DNA of 64,000 nucleotides, from NCBI RefSeq assembly GCF_003315135.1, contig NZ_QNRK01000001.1:193458-257457 (forward strand), read 5' to 3'. Position 1 is the stretch's first letter. The number at the start of each line of letters is the position of its first letter. Below the pieces are notes generated by a model, which saw nothing but the letters and a program-made list of their open reading frames with translations, was not told the origin of the DNA and did no database searches. Of this stretch, positions 53,921-63,385 are shown piece by piece. Made by a program: the position numbers and the translations under genes. The stretch is from Roseiarcus fermentans. GTDB lineage: Bacteria > Pseudomonadota > Alphaproteobacteria > Rhizobiales > Beijerinckiaceae.

Positions 53921-55504
53921 ATGAAATCGGTCATGATCGCGAGCGTCGCGCTCGCGGCGCTCGTCGCGGGCGCGGCTTCCGCGAAGACGCTCGTCTACTG
54001 CTCCGAGGGCAGTCCCGAAAACTTCACCCCGGCGGTCAACACCACCGGAACCAGCTTCGACGCGGCGCGGCCGGTCTACAACCGCCTGACCGAGTTCAAG
54101 CGGGGCACGACCGAAGTCGTTCCCGGGCTCGCGGAAAGCTGGGACATCGCCGACGGCGGCAGGACGATCACCTTCCACCTGCGCAAGGGCGTGAAGTTCC
54201 ATTCGCTCAAGGACTTCAAGCCGACCCGCGCGTTCGACGCCGACGACGTGATCTGGTCGATCGAGCGGCAGTGGAAGCCCGACCACCCCTACGCCAAGGT
54301 TTCGGGCGGCAAGTACGACTACTTCAACGACATGGACATGCCGGCCCTGCTCGATTCGGTGACCAAGACCGACGACCATACGGTGGTGATGAAGCTCAAG
54401 GAGCCCAACGTCGCCATCCTCGCCAACCTCGCGATGGACTTCATGGCGATCGGCTCGAAGGAATACGCCGACTTCCTGCTCAAGAAGGGGACGCCGGAGC
54501 AGTTCGACCAGGCCCCCGTCGGCACCGGTCCGTTCGCATTCGTCGCCTACCAGAAGGATTCGGTCATCCGCTACAAGGCGAACAAGGATTATTACGGCGA
54601 GAAGGCGCTGGTCGACGACCTCGTCTTCGCCATCACCCCCGACGCCACCGCCCGCTACGCCAAGCTCAAGGCCGGCGAATGCCACATCAACGGCTATCCG
54701 CGCCCGGCCGACCTCGCCGAGATGCAGAAGGACCCGACGCTGAAGGTGTTGCAGTCCCCGGGGCTCAACATCGCGTACTGGGCGTTCAACACCGCCAAGC
54801 CGCCGTTCGACAAGAAGGACGTGCGGGAAGCGCTGTCGATGGCGATCGACCGCGACGCGATCATCAAGGACGTCTATCTCGGCGCCGGCGAGAAGGCGAC
54901 CACGCTGATCCCGCCGACCATGTGGTCGTTCGACGCCAAGATCCCGGACGTGCCCTACGACCCGGAGAAGGCGAAGGCGCTGCTCGCCGCCGCGGGGGTG
55001 AAAACGCCGCTCGAGATCGATCTCTGGTACCAGCCGGTCGCGCGCCCCTATAATCCCAACGGCAAGCGCATCGGCGAGATGATGCAGGCCGATCTCGCCA
55101 AGATCGGCGTCGACGCCCGGCTCCAGACCTACGAGTGGGGCGAGTACCGCAAGCGACTGGAGAACGGCGAGTCGATGACCGGGCAGATGGGCTGGACCGG
55201 CGACAACGGCGATCCCGACAACTTCTTCTTCCTGCTCGGCTGCCCGGGCGGAAAGGCGGCCGAGAACAACATTCCAAAATGGTGTAATGCAGAATTCAAC
55301 GACCTTCTGGTCAAGGCGCGGACGGTCGCCGACCAGGCGGAGCGGGCGAAGCTCTACCAGCGGATGCAGCAGATCGAGCACGACGAGGCGCCGGAGCTGC
55401 TGCTGGCGCATTCGATCGTGTCGGAGGCGATACGCGCCAATGTCGAGGGCTACAAGCAGAGCCCGCTCGGCACGCATATGTTCGAAGGCGTGGACATCAA
55501 GTAG
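53921..55504 (+). CDS. dppA: Dipeptide/oligopeptide ABC transporter substrate-binding protein
   Basis: This 527-residue periplasmic protein has a signal peptide (residues 1-21, cleavage near 'ASA-KT'), then the SBP family 5 fold: 'LVYCSEGSPENFTPAVNTTGTSFDAARPVYNRLTEF', 'LAESWDIADGGRTITFHLRKGVKFH' and 'GQMGWTGDNGDPDNFFFLLGC'. It resembles DppA closely. GGAGG lies seven bases before the ATG. It heads the dpp operon. Confidence 0.94.
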   Translation: MKSVMIASVALAALVAGAASAKTLVYCSEGSPENFTPAVNTTGTSFDAARPVYNRLTEFKRGTTEVVPGLAESWDIADGGRTITFHLRKGVKFHSLKDFKPTRAFDADDVIWSIERQWKPDHPYAKVSGGKYDYFNDMDMPALLDSVTKTDDHTVVMKLKEPNVAILANLAMDFMAIGSKEYADFLLKKGTPEQFDQAPVGTGPFAFVAYQKDSVIRYKANKDYYGEKALVDDLVFAITPDATARYAKLKAGECHINGYPRPADLAEMQKDPTLKVLQSPGLNIAYWAFNTAKPPFDKKDVREALSMAIDRDAIIKDVYLGAGEKATTLIPPTMWSFDAKIPDVPYDPEKAKALLAAAGVKTPLEIDLWYQPVARPYNPNGKRIGEMMQADLAKIGVDARLQTYEWGEYRKRLENGESMTGQMGWTGDNGDPDNFFFLLGCPGGKAAENNIPKWCNAEFNDLLVKARTVADQAERAKLYQRMQQIEHDEAPELLLAHSIVSEAIRANVEGYKQSPLGTHMFEGVDIK

Positions 55505-55517
55505 GTCAGCGCGCAAC

Positions 55518-55542
55518 AGGGTCCGGCCTTCGGCCGGGCCCT
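55518..55542 (+). promoter_or_regulatory. Stem-loop between dppA and dppB
   Basis: AGGGTCCGGCC (55518-55528), loop TTC, and GGCCGGGCCCT (55532-55542) form an 11-pair stem with one G-U pair. It lies 14 bases after the dppA stop. Such hairpins often protect the upstream binding-protein mRNA and lower expression of the permease genes. There is no T-tract. Confidence 0.75.
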
Positions 55543-55561
55543 CAAGCCATTCGGGACGGCC

Positions 55562-56575
55562 ATGCTCGCCTATTTCCTCCGCCGTCTCGCGCTGACGATC
55601 CCAACCTTTCTCGCGCTGATGTTCCTCACCTTCATCGCGATCCGGCTGGTGCCGGGCGATCCGGTCGAGGTGCGGGTCGGCGAGCACGGGATCTCGCCCG
55701 AGCGGCTGGCGTTTTTCCGCCACGAGCTCGGTCTCGACCTGCCGGTGTGGCGGCAGTTCCTCGACTACGTCTGGCGGCTTCTGCACGGCGATTTCGGCGT
55801 GTCGCTCGCGACCCAGCAGAAGGTTCTGACCGAATTCCTGACGCTGTTTCCCGCGACCCTCGAGCTGTCGTTCTTCGCCATGGCGTTCGCCGTGATCGTC
55901 GGCGTGCCGGCGGGCGCGATCGCGGCGGTCAAGCGCGGCAGCGTGTTCGATCAGGCGTTGATGACGGTCTCGCTGTTCGGCTACTCGATGCCGATCTTCT
56001 GGTGGGGCCTGCTGCTGATCATGTTCGTCTCGGTCCGGCTCGGCCTCCTGCCGGTGTCCGGCCGGATCGACCTCATCACCTATTATTTCGACCAGCCGAC
56101 CGGCTTCATGACCGTCGACGCGTTGCTGTCAGACCAGCCGGGCGCCTTCCTCGACGCGCTCAGGCACCTCGTCCTGCCGGCGATCGTGCTCGGCACCGTT
56201 CCGCTCGGGGTGGTGGCGCGCATGACGCGCTCCTCGATGCTGGAGGTCCTCGGCGAGGACTATGTGCGCACCGCCCGGGCCAAGGGGCTGTCGCCCGGCC
56301 GCGTCATCGGCGTCCACGCGCTGCGCAACGCGCTGTTGCCCGTCGTGACGGTGATCGGCCTCTCGGTCTCGGGCCTGATGGCCGGCGCGGTGCTGACCGA
56401 GACCATCTTCTCGTGGCCCGGCGTCGGCAAGTGGCTGATCGAATCGATCGGCCGGCGCGATTATCCGGCTTTGCAGGGCGGCGTGCTGCTCGTGTCGGCC
56501 GTGGTCATTCTCGTCAATCTGGTCGTCGACCTCGTGTACGGCGCCGTCGATCCGAGGATCCGTCATGGCCGCTGA
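55562..56575 (+). CDS. dppB: Dipeptide ABC transporter permease DppB
   Basis: This 337-residue inner-membrane permease has about six transmembrane helices, 'MLAYFLRRLALTIPTFLALMFLTFIAIRLVPGDPV' at the N-terminus, and the EAA-type loop 'VRTARAKGLSPGRVIGVHALRNALLPVVTVIGL'. It forms the channel with DppC. It overlaps dppC by 11 bases. Confidence 0.94.
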   Translation: MLAYFLRRLALTIPTFLALMFLTFIAIRLVPGDPVEVRVGEHGISPERLAFFRHELGLDLPVWRQFLDYVWRLLHGDFGVSLATQQKVLTEFLTLFPATLELSFFAMAFAVIVGVPAGAIAAVKRGSVFDQALMTVSLFGYSMPIFWWGLLLIMFVSVRLGLLPVSGRIDLITYYFDQPTGFMTVDALLSDQPGAFLDALRHLVLPAIVLGTVPLGVVARMTRSSMLEVLGEDYVRTARAKGLSPGRVIGVHALRNALLPVVTVIGLSVSGLMAGAVLTETIFSWPGVGKWLIESIGRRDYPALQGGVLLVSAVVILVNLVVDLVYGAVDPRIRHGR

Positions 56576-57488
56576 CGTGACGGCCTCGGAGTCCGGCGAC
56601 AGCGGCGCGGCCGCGGTGCTGGCGCAGCCGTCGCCGCTCGCGGCCTTCTGGTCGGCGTTCGGCGAGAACAAGGGCGCGGCCTTCGGGCTCGCCGTCTTCG
56701 GCCTCGTGCTGATGCTGGCGCTGGCCGCCGATCTCGTCGCGCCCTATTCGCCGATCGAGCAGTTCCGCGACGCCGTGCGCGCGCCGCCGGTGTGGGAGAC
56801 CGGCGGGTCGTGGCGCTTCATTCTCGGCACCGACGGCGACGGCCACGACATGCTCTCGAGGCTCATCTACGGCGCGCGGGTGTCGCTGTTCATCGGCTTC
56901 TCGGTCATGTGCGTGTCCTTCGTCATCGGCGCCGCGCTCGGCCTCGCCGCCGCGATGACGGGACCGGTGGTGGACACGGCGGTGACGCGCCTGATGGACC
57001 TGATCATGGCGGTGCCGAGCCTCGTGCTGGCGATTCTGGTCGTCGCGGTGCTGGGGCCGAGCCTCACCAACACGATCGTGGCGGTGACGATCGTCTACCT
57101 GCCCCGCTACGTGCGCCTGGTCAGGGCCTCGGCGCTGGGCGAACTGAACAAGGACTACGTGACCGCCGCGAAGGTCGCGGGCGTCGGTCCGTTTCGGCTC
57201 GCCTGGTCGACCGTACTGCCGAACTGTCTCGCGCCGCTGATCGTGATGGCGGCGCTCGGCGTGTCCGACGCCATCCTGGAGGCGGCTGGCCTCGGGTTCC
57301 TCGGCCTCGGCGCCCAGCCGCCGACCCCGGAATGGGGCTCGATGCTGGCCGACTCGCGCGAGTTCATTCGCTCGGACCCGTGGATCGTCACCCTGCCGGG
57401 CCTCGCCATCCTGATCACGGTGGTGGCGATCAACCTCGCCGGCGACGGCCTGCGCGACGCGCTCGACCCGAAGATGCGGCGGGGATAG
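56565..57488 (+). CDS. dppC: Dipeptide ABC transporter permease DppC
   Basis: This 307-residue permease has an N-terminal helix after residue 38 and 'LGTDGDGHDMLSRLIYGARVSLFIGF', the typical DppC/OppC segment. The EAA-type loop is 'VRASALGELNKDYVTAAKVAGVGPFRLAWSTVLPNCLAPLIVM'. The ATG is inside the dppB end. An unknown gene follows, not dppD. Confidence 0.94.
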   Translation: MAADVTASESGDSGAAAVLAQPSPLAAFWSAFGENKGAAFGLAVFGLVLMLALAADLVAPYSPIEQFRDAVRAPPVWETGGSWRFILGTDGDGHDMLSRLIYGARVSLFIGFSVMCVSFVIGAALGLAAAMTGPVVDTAVTRLMDLIMAVPSLVLAILVVAVLGPSLTNTIVAVTIVYLPRYVRLVRASALGELNKDYVTAAKVAGVGPFRLAWSTVLPNCLAPLIVMAALGVSDAILEAAGLGFLGLGAQPPTPEWGSMLADSREFIRSDPWIVTLPGLAILITVVAINLAGDGLRDALDPKMRRG

Positions 57489-57490
57489 GC

Positions 57491-58267
57491 ATGGCCGTTG
57501 ATTGCGCCAAGATCCCTGACCTGATCGCGATCGTCAAAGCGGCCGCCCCGACGATTCAGGCTGTCGGCCCGACCTTGGTGCTTCTCGGCGGCGTCCTCGC
57601 GTGGCTCGCGAACCGGTTTCTCGGGTGGTGCGTATGGGTCTTTGATCGCTTCGTCCGGCGACGCGATCTGATGAAGGCGCTGCTGGCGGAGATCGCGAGC
57701 AATTCCGAGGCCGAAGCCGTCTATTACCCGGGAGAGGCGCCCGAGGGCGAAATTCCGGACCGCGCCAGAGACTTCATCAAGGGGCTGAAAGGGGAGCTTG
57801 GCCCTTACAAGCCGCTCGCGCCCTATGTAGCCACGGTTCCGGGCAACCCCGTTTACGAGAAGGCGATTGATTCCCTTCCGCTCCTGCCCAGCGGAGTCAT
57901 CAAGGCGATCGTCGCCTACTATTCAGCCAGCGTCTCGCTCACCAACCAGTTGCTCGACTTTCGCGAGGACGCCTTCCTGAAGCTCAGTCAGCGTCGTCAG
58001 CTGGAAATCATAGCCATGCTGTGGAACGTCATCGGAAGAGACGTCGAGCGCACGGCCCGGAAGGCGAAAGCTGCCCTCCGCTGGGCGCTGTGGAAAAGCG
58101 CGCTCGGCGGGTCGGCGGTTCTTGCGGCGATCGTCGGCGCATGTGTCGCGGCGTTCTTTGTCGTACAGTCGCCGGTTTCAAGCCTGGCCGCCGCCTTCAC
58201 ACAGGCGGCAATATGGGCCTCAGCATGTGAAACTCCCACACTTCGAGCGACCGGGGCGTCGCCTTGA
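57491..58267 (+). CDS. Unknown two-helix membrane protein inside the dpp operon
   Basis: This 258-residue protein starts two bases after dppC. It has a hydrophobic helix at about residues 25-50, a soluble charged centre ('LMKALLAEIASNSEAEAVYY', then 'VYEKAIDSLPLLPSGVIKAIVAYYSASVSLTNQLLDF'), and a second helix at about 210-232. It has no ABC-transporter motif. The layout of an N-terminal helix, 'LLAEI', and 'LLPxxxxxxIVxYY' resembles a family of uncharacterised alphaproteobacterial membrane proteins that I recall but cannot name. The base composition looks less GC-rich than in its neighbours, which hints at insertion. dppD follows 32 bases later. Confidence 0.8.
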   Translation: MAVDCAKIPDLIAIVKAAAPTIQAVGPTLVLLGGVLAWLANRFLGWCVWVFDRFVRRRDLMKALLAEIASNSEAEAVYYPGEAPEGEIPDRARDFIKGLKGELGPYKPLAPYVATVPGNPVYEKAIDSLPLLPSGVIKAIVAYYSASVSLTNQLLDFREDAFLKLSQRRQLEIIAMLWNVIGRDVERTARKAKAALRWALWKSALGGSAVLAAIVGACVAAFFVVQSPVSSLAAAFTQAAIWASACETPTLRATGASP

Positions 58268-58299
58268 CCCTCATATAGCACGAGGCGCCTGATTTTTCC

Positions 58300-59294
<995 letters not shown>

Positions 59295-59298
<4 letters not shown>

Positions 59299-60257
59299 CC
59301 GCGGCGCTCGAAGCCCGCGGCCTCGCGCGCGACTATTCCGTCGCGCGCGGCGCCTTCCGCCGGCCGGCGCTGGTGAAGGCGCTCGCCGGCGTGTCGTTTT
59401 CGCTCGAAGTCGGGCGCACGCTGGCGGTCGTGGGGGAATCCGGCTCGGGCAAGTCGACGCTCGCCCGCCTGCTGACCCTGATCGAGGCGCCCAGCGCCGG
59501 CGCGCTCCTGATCGAGGGCGAGGACGTCGCCCATGCGACACCGGCCACGCGCCGGCGCCTGCGGCGCGAAATCCAGATGGTGTTCCAGAACCCGTACGGA
59601 TCGCTCAATCCGCGCCAGACGATCGGCAAGGCGCTCGAGGAGCCGCTTCTGGTCAATACCGACATGAACGCCGCGGACCGCCGGGCCGCCTCGCTCGCGA
59701 TCATGGAGAAGGTCGGCCTGAGGCCGGAATACCATCACCGCTATCCGCACATGTTCTCCGGCGGCCAGCGGCAACGCATCGCCATCGCCCGGGCGATCGT
59801 GCTGCGGCCCAAGATTCTGGTGCTCGACGAGCCGGTCTCGGCGCTCGACGTGTCGATCCGGGCGCAGGTGCTCAATCTGCTCGCCGGCCTCAAGGACGAA
59901 TTCGGCCTCGCCTACGTGTTCGTCTCGCACGACCTGTCGGTCGTGCGCCACATCGCCGACGAGGTGATGGTGATCTACCTCGGCCACGCGGTCGAGACGG
60001 GGTCGCGCGACGCGATCTTTCACGACGCCCAGCACCCCTATACGCGCGCGCTTCTGTCGGCGACGCCGGTCGCCGATCCGACCGCCCGGCGCGAGCGCAT
60101 CCTGCTGACCGGCGAGCCGCCGTCGCCGATCGCGCCGCCGCCGGGCTGTCCGTTCCATCCGCGCTGCCCACTCGTCTTCGATCGCTGCCGGGTCGACAAG
60201 CCGCCGGCGGAAACCAAACGCGGCCGCGAGGTCGCCTGCTGGGCGGTTACCCCATGA
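59295..60257 (+). CDS. dppF: Dipeptide ABC transporter ATPase DppF
   Basis: This 320-residue ATPase starts at TTG 59295, overlapping the dppD stop (TTGA). A GGAGGCGGG lies upstream. It has Walker A '[17 protein letters not shown]', signature '[15 protein letters not shown]', Walker B '[14 protein letters not shown]' and the C-terminal '[16 protein letters not shown]'. No ATG is near enough. Confidence 0.93.
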
Positions 60258-61867
60258 GCGCGATCGAGACATACGATTACATCATCGTCGGCGCGGGGTC
60301 CGCGGGCTGCGTGCTGGCGAACCGGCTCACGGCGGACCCGCGCAACCGCGTGCTGCTGATCGAAGCCGGCGGCAAGGACGACTGGATCTGGTTCCATGTT
60401 CCCGTCGGCTACCTGTTCGCGCTCGGCAATCCCCGCGCCGACTGGATGTTCCGGACGGAAGAGGAGCCCGGACTGAACGGCCGCTCGATCGCCTATCCGC
60501 GCGGCAAGGTGCTCGGCGGCTGCTCGGCGATCAACGGCATGATCTACATGCGCGGCCAGGCGGCCGACTACGACGGCTGGAGACAGCTCGGCCTCGACGG
60601 CTGGGGCTGGGACGACGTGCTGCCGTACTTCCTGCGCCACGAGGACCATCATGGCGGCGCCTCGGCAATGCACGGCGCCGGCGGCGAATGGCGCGTCGAA
60701 CGGCCGCGCGTCTCCTGGCCGATTCTCGATGCGGTGCGCGAGGCCGGCGCCGAGATCGGCATTCCGAAGGTCGACGACTTCAACCGCGGCGACAACGAGG
60801 GGTCGGCCTATTTCGAGGTCAACCAGCGGCGCGGCCGGCGCTGGAGCGCGGCCACCGCGTTTCTGAAGCCGATCCTGCGCCGCCCCAACCTCAGCGTCGT
60901 CGATCGCGCTCACGCCGAGACCATCCTGTTCGACGGTCCGCGCGCGGTCGGCCTCGCCTATGTCCGCGACGGGACCCCGTTCGAGGCGCGGGCGCGCGGC
61001 GAAGTCCTGCTGGCGGCCGGGGCGATCGGCAGCCCGCGGCTGCTGGAAATCTCGGGCCTCGGCCGCCCGGGCGCGGTCCAGGCGATCGGCGCGCGGTTGC
61101 GGCGCGCGCTGCCCGGGGTCGGCGAGAACCTTCAGGATCACCTGCAACTGCGCGCGATCTTCCGCGTCGCTGGCGCGCGCACGCTCAACGTCGACTACCG
61201 GTCGCTCTGGAAGCGCGGGGCGATGGGGCTCGATTACGCGCTGCGCCGCCGCGGCCCCCTGACCATGGCCCCGTCGCAAGTGGGCCTGTTCGCGAAGTCG
61301 TCGCCGGATTGCGCCACCGCCAACGTCGAATTCCACGTCCAGCCGCTGTCGCTCGACCGGTTCGGCGAGCCGCTCCACCCCTTTGCCGCGATCACCATCA
61401 GCGTCTGCAACCTGAGGCCGACCAGCGTCGGTTCGACCCACGCCACCAGCGCCGACCCGCACGCCGCGCCCGCGATCCGGCCGAACTACCTGTCGACGCC
61501 CGAGGATCAGCGCGTCGCGGTCGAATCGATCCGGCTCGCCCGGCGGCTCGCGGCGGCGCCGGCGCTCGCGCGCTATCGGCCGGACGAGCTCATCCCGGGC
61601 GCGGCCCTCGAGAGCGAGGACGAACTGGTCGAGGCGGCGGGCGACATCGGCGCCACGATTTTCCATCCCGTCGGCACGGCGAAGATGGGCCGCGCCGACG
61701 ATCCGCTGGCGGTCGTCGACACGAGGCTCAGGGTGATCGGCGTATCGGGGCTCCGGGTGGTCGACGCGTCCGTCATGCCGCGGATCGTCTCCGGCAACAC
61801 CGCCGCCCCGACCATGATGATCGCGGAGCGCGCGGCGGAGATGATCCTCGCCGACGCCAGGGGCTAG
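60254..61867 (+). CDS. GMC oxidoreductase (choline-dehydrogenase-like)
   Basis: This 537-residue FAD enzyme has 'YIIVGAGSAGCVLANRLTADPRNRVLLIEAG', 'YPRGKVLGGCSAINGMIYMRGQAADYD', 'LAAGAIGSPRLLEISGLG' and the C-terminal active-site region 'IFHPVGTAKMG...GLRVVDASVMPRIVSGNTAAPTMMIAERAAEMI'. It oxidises an alcohol. The substrate is unknown, but the operon suggests a compound that comes in with or from the peptide. The ATG overlaps the dppF stop. Confidence 0.92.
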   Translation: MSAIETYDYIIVGAGSAGCVLANRLTADPRNRVLLIEAGGKDDWIWFHVPVGYLFALGNPRADWMFRTEEEPGLNGRSIAYPRGKVLGGCSAINGMIYMRGQAADYDGWRQLGLDGWGWDDVLPYFLRHEDHHGGASAMHGAGGEWRVERPRVSWPILDAVREAGAEIGIPKVDDFNRGDNEGSAYFEVNQRRGRRWSAATAFLKPILRRPNLSVVDRAHAETILFDGPRAVGLAYVRDGTPFEARARGEVLLAAGAIGSPRLLEISGLGRPGAVQAIGARLRRALPGVGENLQDHLQLRAIFRVAGARTLNVDYRSLWKRGAMGLDYALRRRGPLTMAPSQVGLFAKSSPDCATANVEFHVQPLSLDRFGEPLHPFAAITISVCNLRPTSVGSTHATSADPHAAPAIRPNYLSTPEDQRVAVESIRLARRLAAAPALARYRPDELIPGAALESEDELVEAAGDIGATIFHPVGTAKMGRADDPLAVVDTRLRVIGVSGLRVVDASVMPRIVSGNTAAPTMMIAERAAEMILADARG

Positions 61868-61872
61868 CCGAC

Positions 61873-62346
61873 ATGCCCGGCGACCGGCTCGCGCTTCCGC
61901 CCGACGGCCGGCAGTCGGAAACGGCGCTGACGATCGCTCGCGGCGTGCGCCGACTTCTGCGGGCGCGGGGATTTTCCAGCCTGACCGAGCTGCCGCTGGT
62001 CGACGGACGACGGGCCGACATCGTCGCGGTCAACGGCGAGGGCGAGGTGCTGATCGTCGAGATCAAGTCCTCCGCCGCCGACCTCCGGGCCGACCGCAAG
62101 TGGCGCGACTATCTCGCGGCCTGCGACCGGCTCTATTTCGCCATATCGGCGGCGACGCCGGCGGCGATCATGCCGGCCGAGGCGGGGCTGATTCTGGCCG
62201 ACGCCTACGGCGCCGAAGTTCTTCGCGAGGCGGATCCGAGACGGATGGCGTCGGCGACGCGCCGGGCGGTGCTGCTCCGCTTCGCCCAGGCCGCCGCCGA
62301 CCGGCTGCACCGCCTGGCCGACCCGTCGGGGGGATTCGACGTGTGA
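61873..62346 (+). CDS. mmcB: MmcB-family DNA repair protein (PD-(D/E)XK-like)
   Basis: This 157-residue protein has 'GFSSLTELPLVDGRRADIVAVNGEGEVLIVEIKSSAADLRADRKWRDYL', where 'RADIVAV' (Asp) and 'IVEIKSS' (ExK) are the PD-(D/E)XK nuclease core. MmcB in Caulobacter is a damage-induced protein involved in mitomycin C resistance. Here it lies five bases after a GMC oxidoreductase with no visible LexA box before it, so it is probably read from the dpp operon. Confidence 0.88.
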   Translation: MPGDRLALPPDGRQSETALTIARGVRRLLRARGFSSLTELPLVDGRRADIVAVNGEGEVLIVEIKSSAADLRADRKWRDYLAACDRLYFAISAATPAAIMPAEAGLILADAYGAEVLREADPRRMASATRRAVLLRFAQAAADRLHRLADPSGGFDV

Positions 62347-62476
62347 GGCCGGCGTCCTGGGCGTCGCCGCCCAGGCCTCGGCCGGGACGGGCGCCGGACC
62401 GGCCGATGACGACCGCTCAATGCGCATGGCGCGACCGCCGGCGCGAAGCGCTTCAACGACGGCGTCCCGTTTTCCG

Positions 62477-62525
62477 CACCCCATCCGGCGCTGCGCGCCA
62501 CCTTCCCCAGCAAAGCTGGGGAAGG
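62477..62525 (+). repeat. Double-hairpin element, copy 3, between convergent genes
   Basis: Flank CACCCCATCCG (62477-62487), stem B GGCGC / GCGCC with a TGC loop (62487-62499), then stem A CCTTCCCCAGC / GCTGGGGAAGG with an AAA loop (62501-62525). It ends one base before the stop codon of the universal stress protein gene and could serve as a terminator for the leftward gene. Confidence 0.8.
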
Positions 62526-62526
62526 G

Positions 62527-63294
62527 TCAGTGCGACATCAGCACGGGAAGCGACTGCTGGCGCATCAGATCGAGGCTCACGCCGCCGAACAGGCCTTCGT
62601 AGAGCCGCGAATGGCCGAAGGCGCCGGCGACGATCAGGTCGGCGTCCTGGGTGTCGAGGCTCGCAAACAGCGCTTCGATCGCCGTGAGATCGCCGGTGTT
62701 GGTCCAGTCGGAGATGTGCGCCGTAACGCCGTGCATCTCGAGATGCTCGAGCAGCATGACGGCCGAGGCGCGCAGGTCGCTCGGGCGCGACGAGAAGCAG
62801 AACACCGTCACCTTCTGCGCCGTCGCGAGGAAAGGCATGGCGTCGTGCACCGCGCGCAGGGCCTCGCGGCCGCCGTTCCAGGCGATGACGACGTTTTGGC
62901 CGACCGTGCCGCCGGTCCAGTCCGGCGGCATGATCAGCATCGGCGCGCCGGAGTCGAGCAGGGCGCGGTCGAGCGCGCCGCGACGCACGGCGTCGCGGGA
63001 GGCGCCCGCCGGCGCGGGCGCGACGATCAGATCGACGCAGTGGGTGAAGGCGTCGCCCTCGCCGGGCTTGTCGGCCGGGACGAACACGGACTTGAACCCC
63101 GCGGCGCCGGTCAGATCCTCGAATCCCTTCGCGGTGACCGCGCCCTCGTCCGCCGCGAGCGCGCCCGTCGTCGCGGTCGCGTCGACGCCGATCAGGCGGG
63201 CGCCGTGGGCCTTGGCCAGGGCGACGGCGAACTTCAGCCGCTCCATCGATTCCGCGGTCGGGTCGAGATAGACGAGAATGTCCTTGTAAGTCAT
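62527..63294 (-). CDS. Universal stress protein
   Basis: This 255-residue protein has the UspA fold. The N-terminal half starts 'YKDILVYLDPTAESMERLKFAVALAKAHGARLIGV'. The C-terminal half contains the nucleotide-binding pattern 'DADLIVAGAFGHSRLYEGLFGGVSLDLMRQQSLPVLMSH' (GxxGxS-like 'GAFGHSRLYEGLFGGVS'). It may bind ATP and act in stress survival. The two halves suggest a tandem Usp. Confidence 0.9.
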   Translation of the reverse strand: MTYKDILVYLDPTAESMERLKFAVALAKAHGARLIGVDATATTGALAADEGAVTAKGFEDLTGAAGFKSVFVPADKPGEGDAFTHCVDLIVAPAPAGASRDAVRRGALDRALLDSGAPMLIMPPDWTGGTVGQNVVIAWNGGREALRAVHDAMPFLATAQKVTVFCFSSRPSDLRASAVMLLEHLEMHGVTAHISDWTNTGDLTAIEALFASLDTQDADLIVAGAFGHSRLYEGLFGGVSLDLMRQQSLPVLMSH

Positions 63295-63385
63295 GGCTGC
63301 CTCCGTGCCGTTCCCGCGTCTTCGACGGTTGTAGCATGCCAGCGGCCGCGCGGCTAAGGCGACGCGAGGTCGCGCCGGCGCTGGT

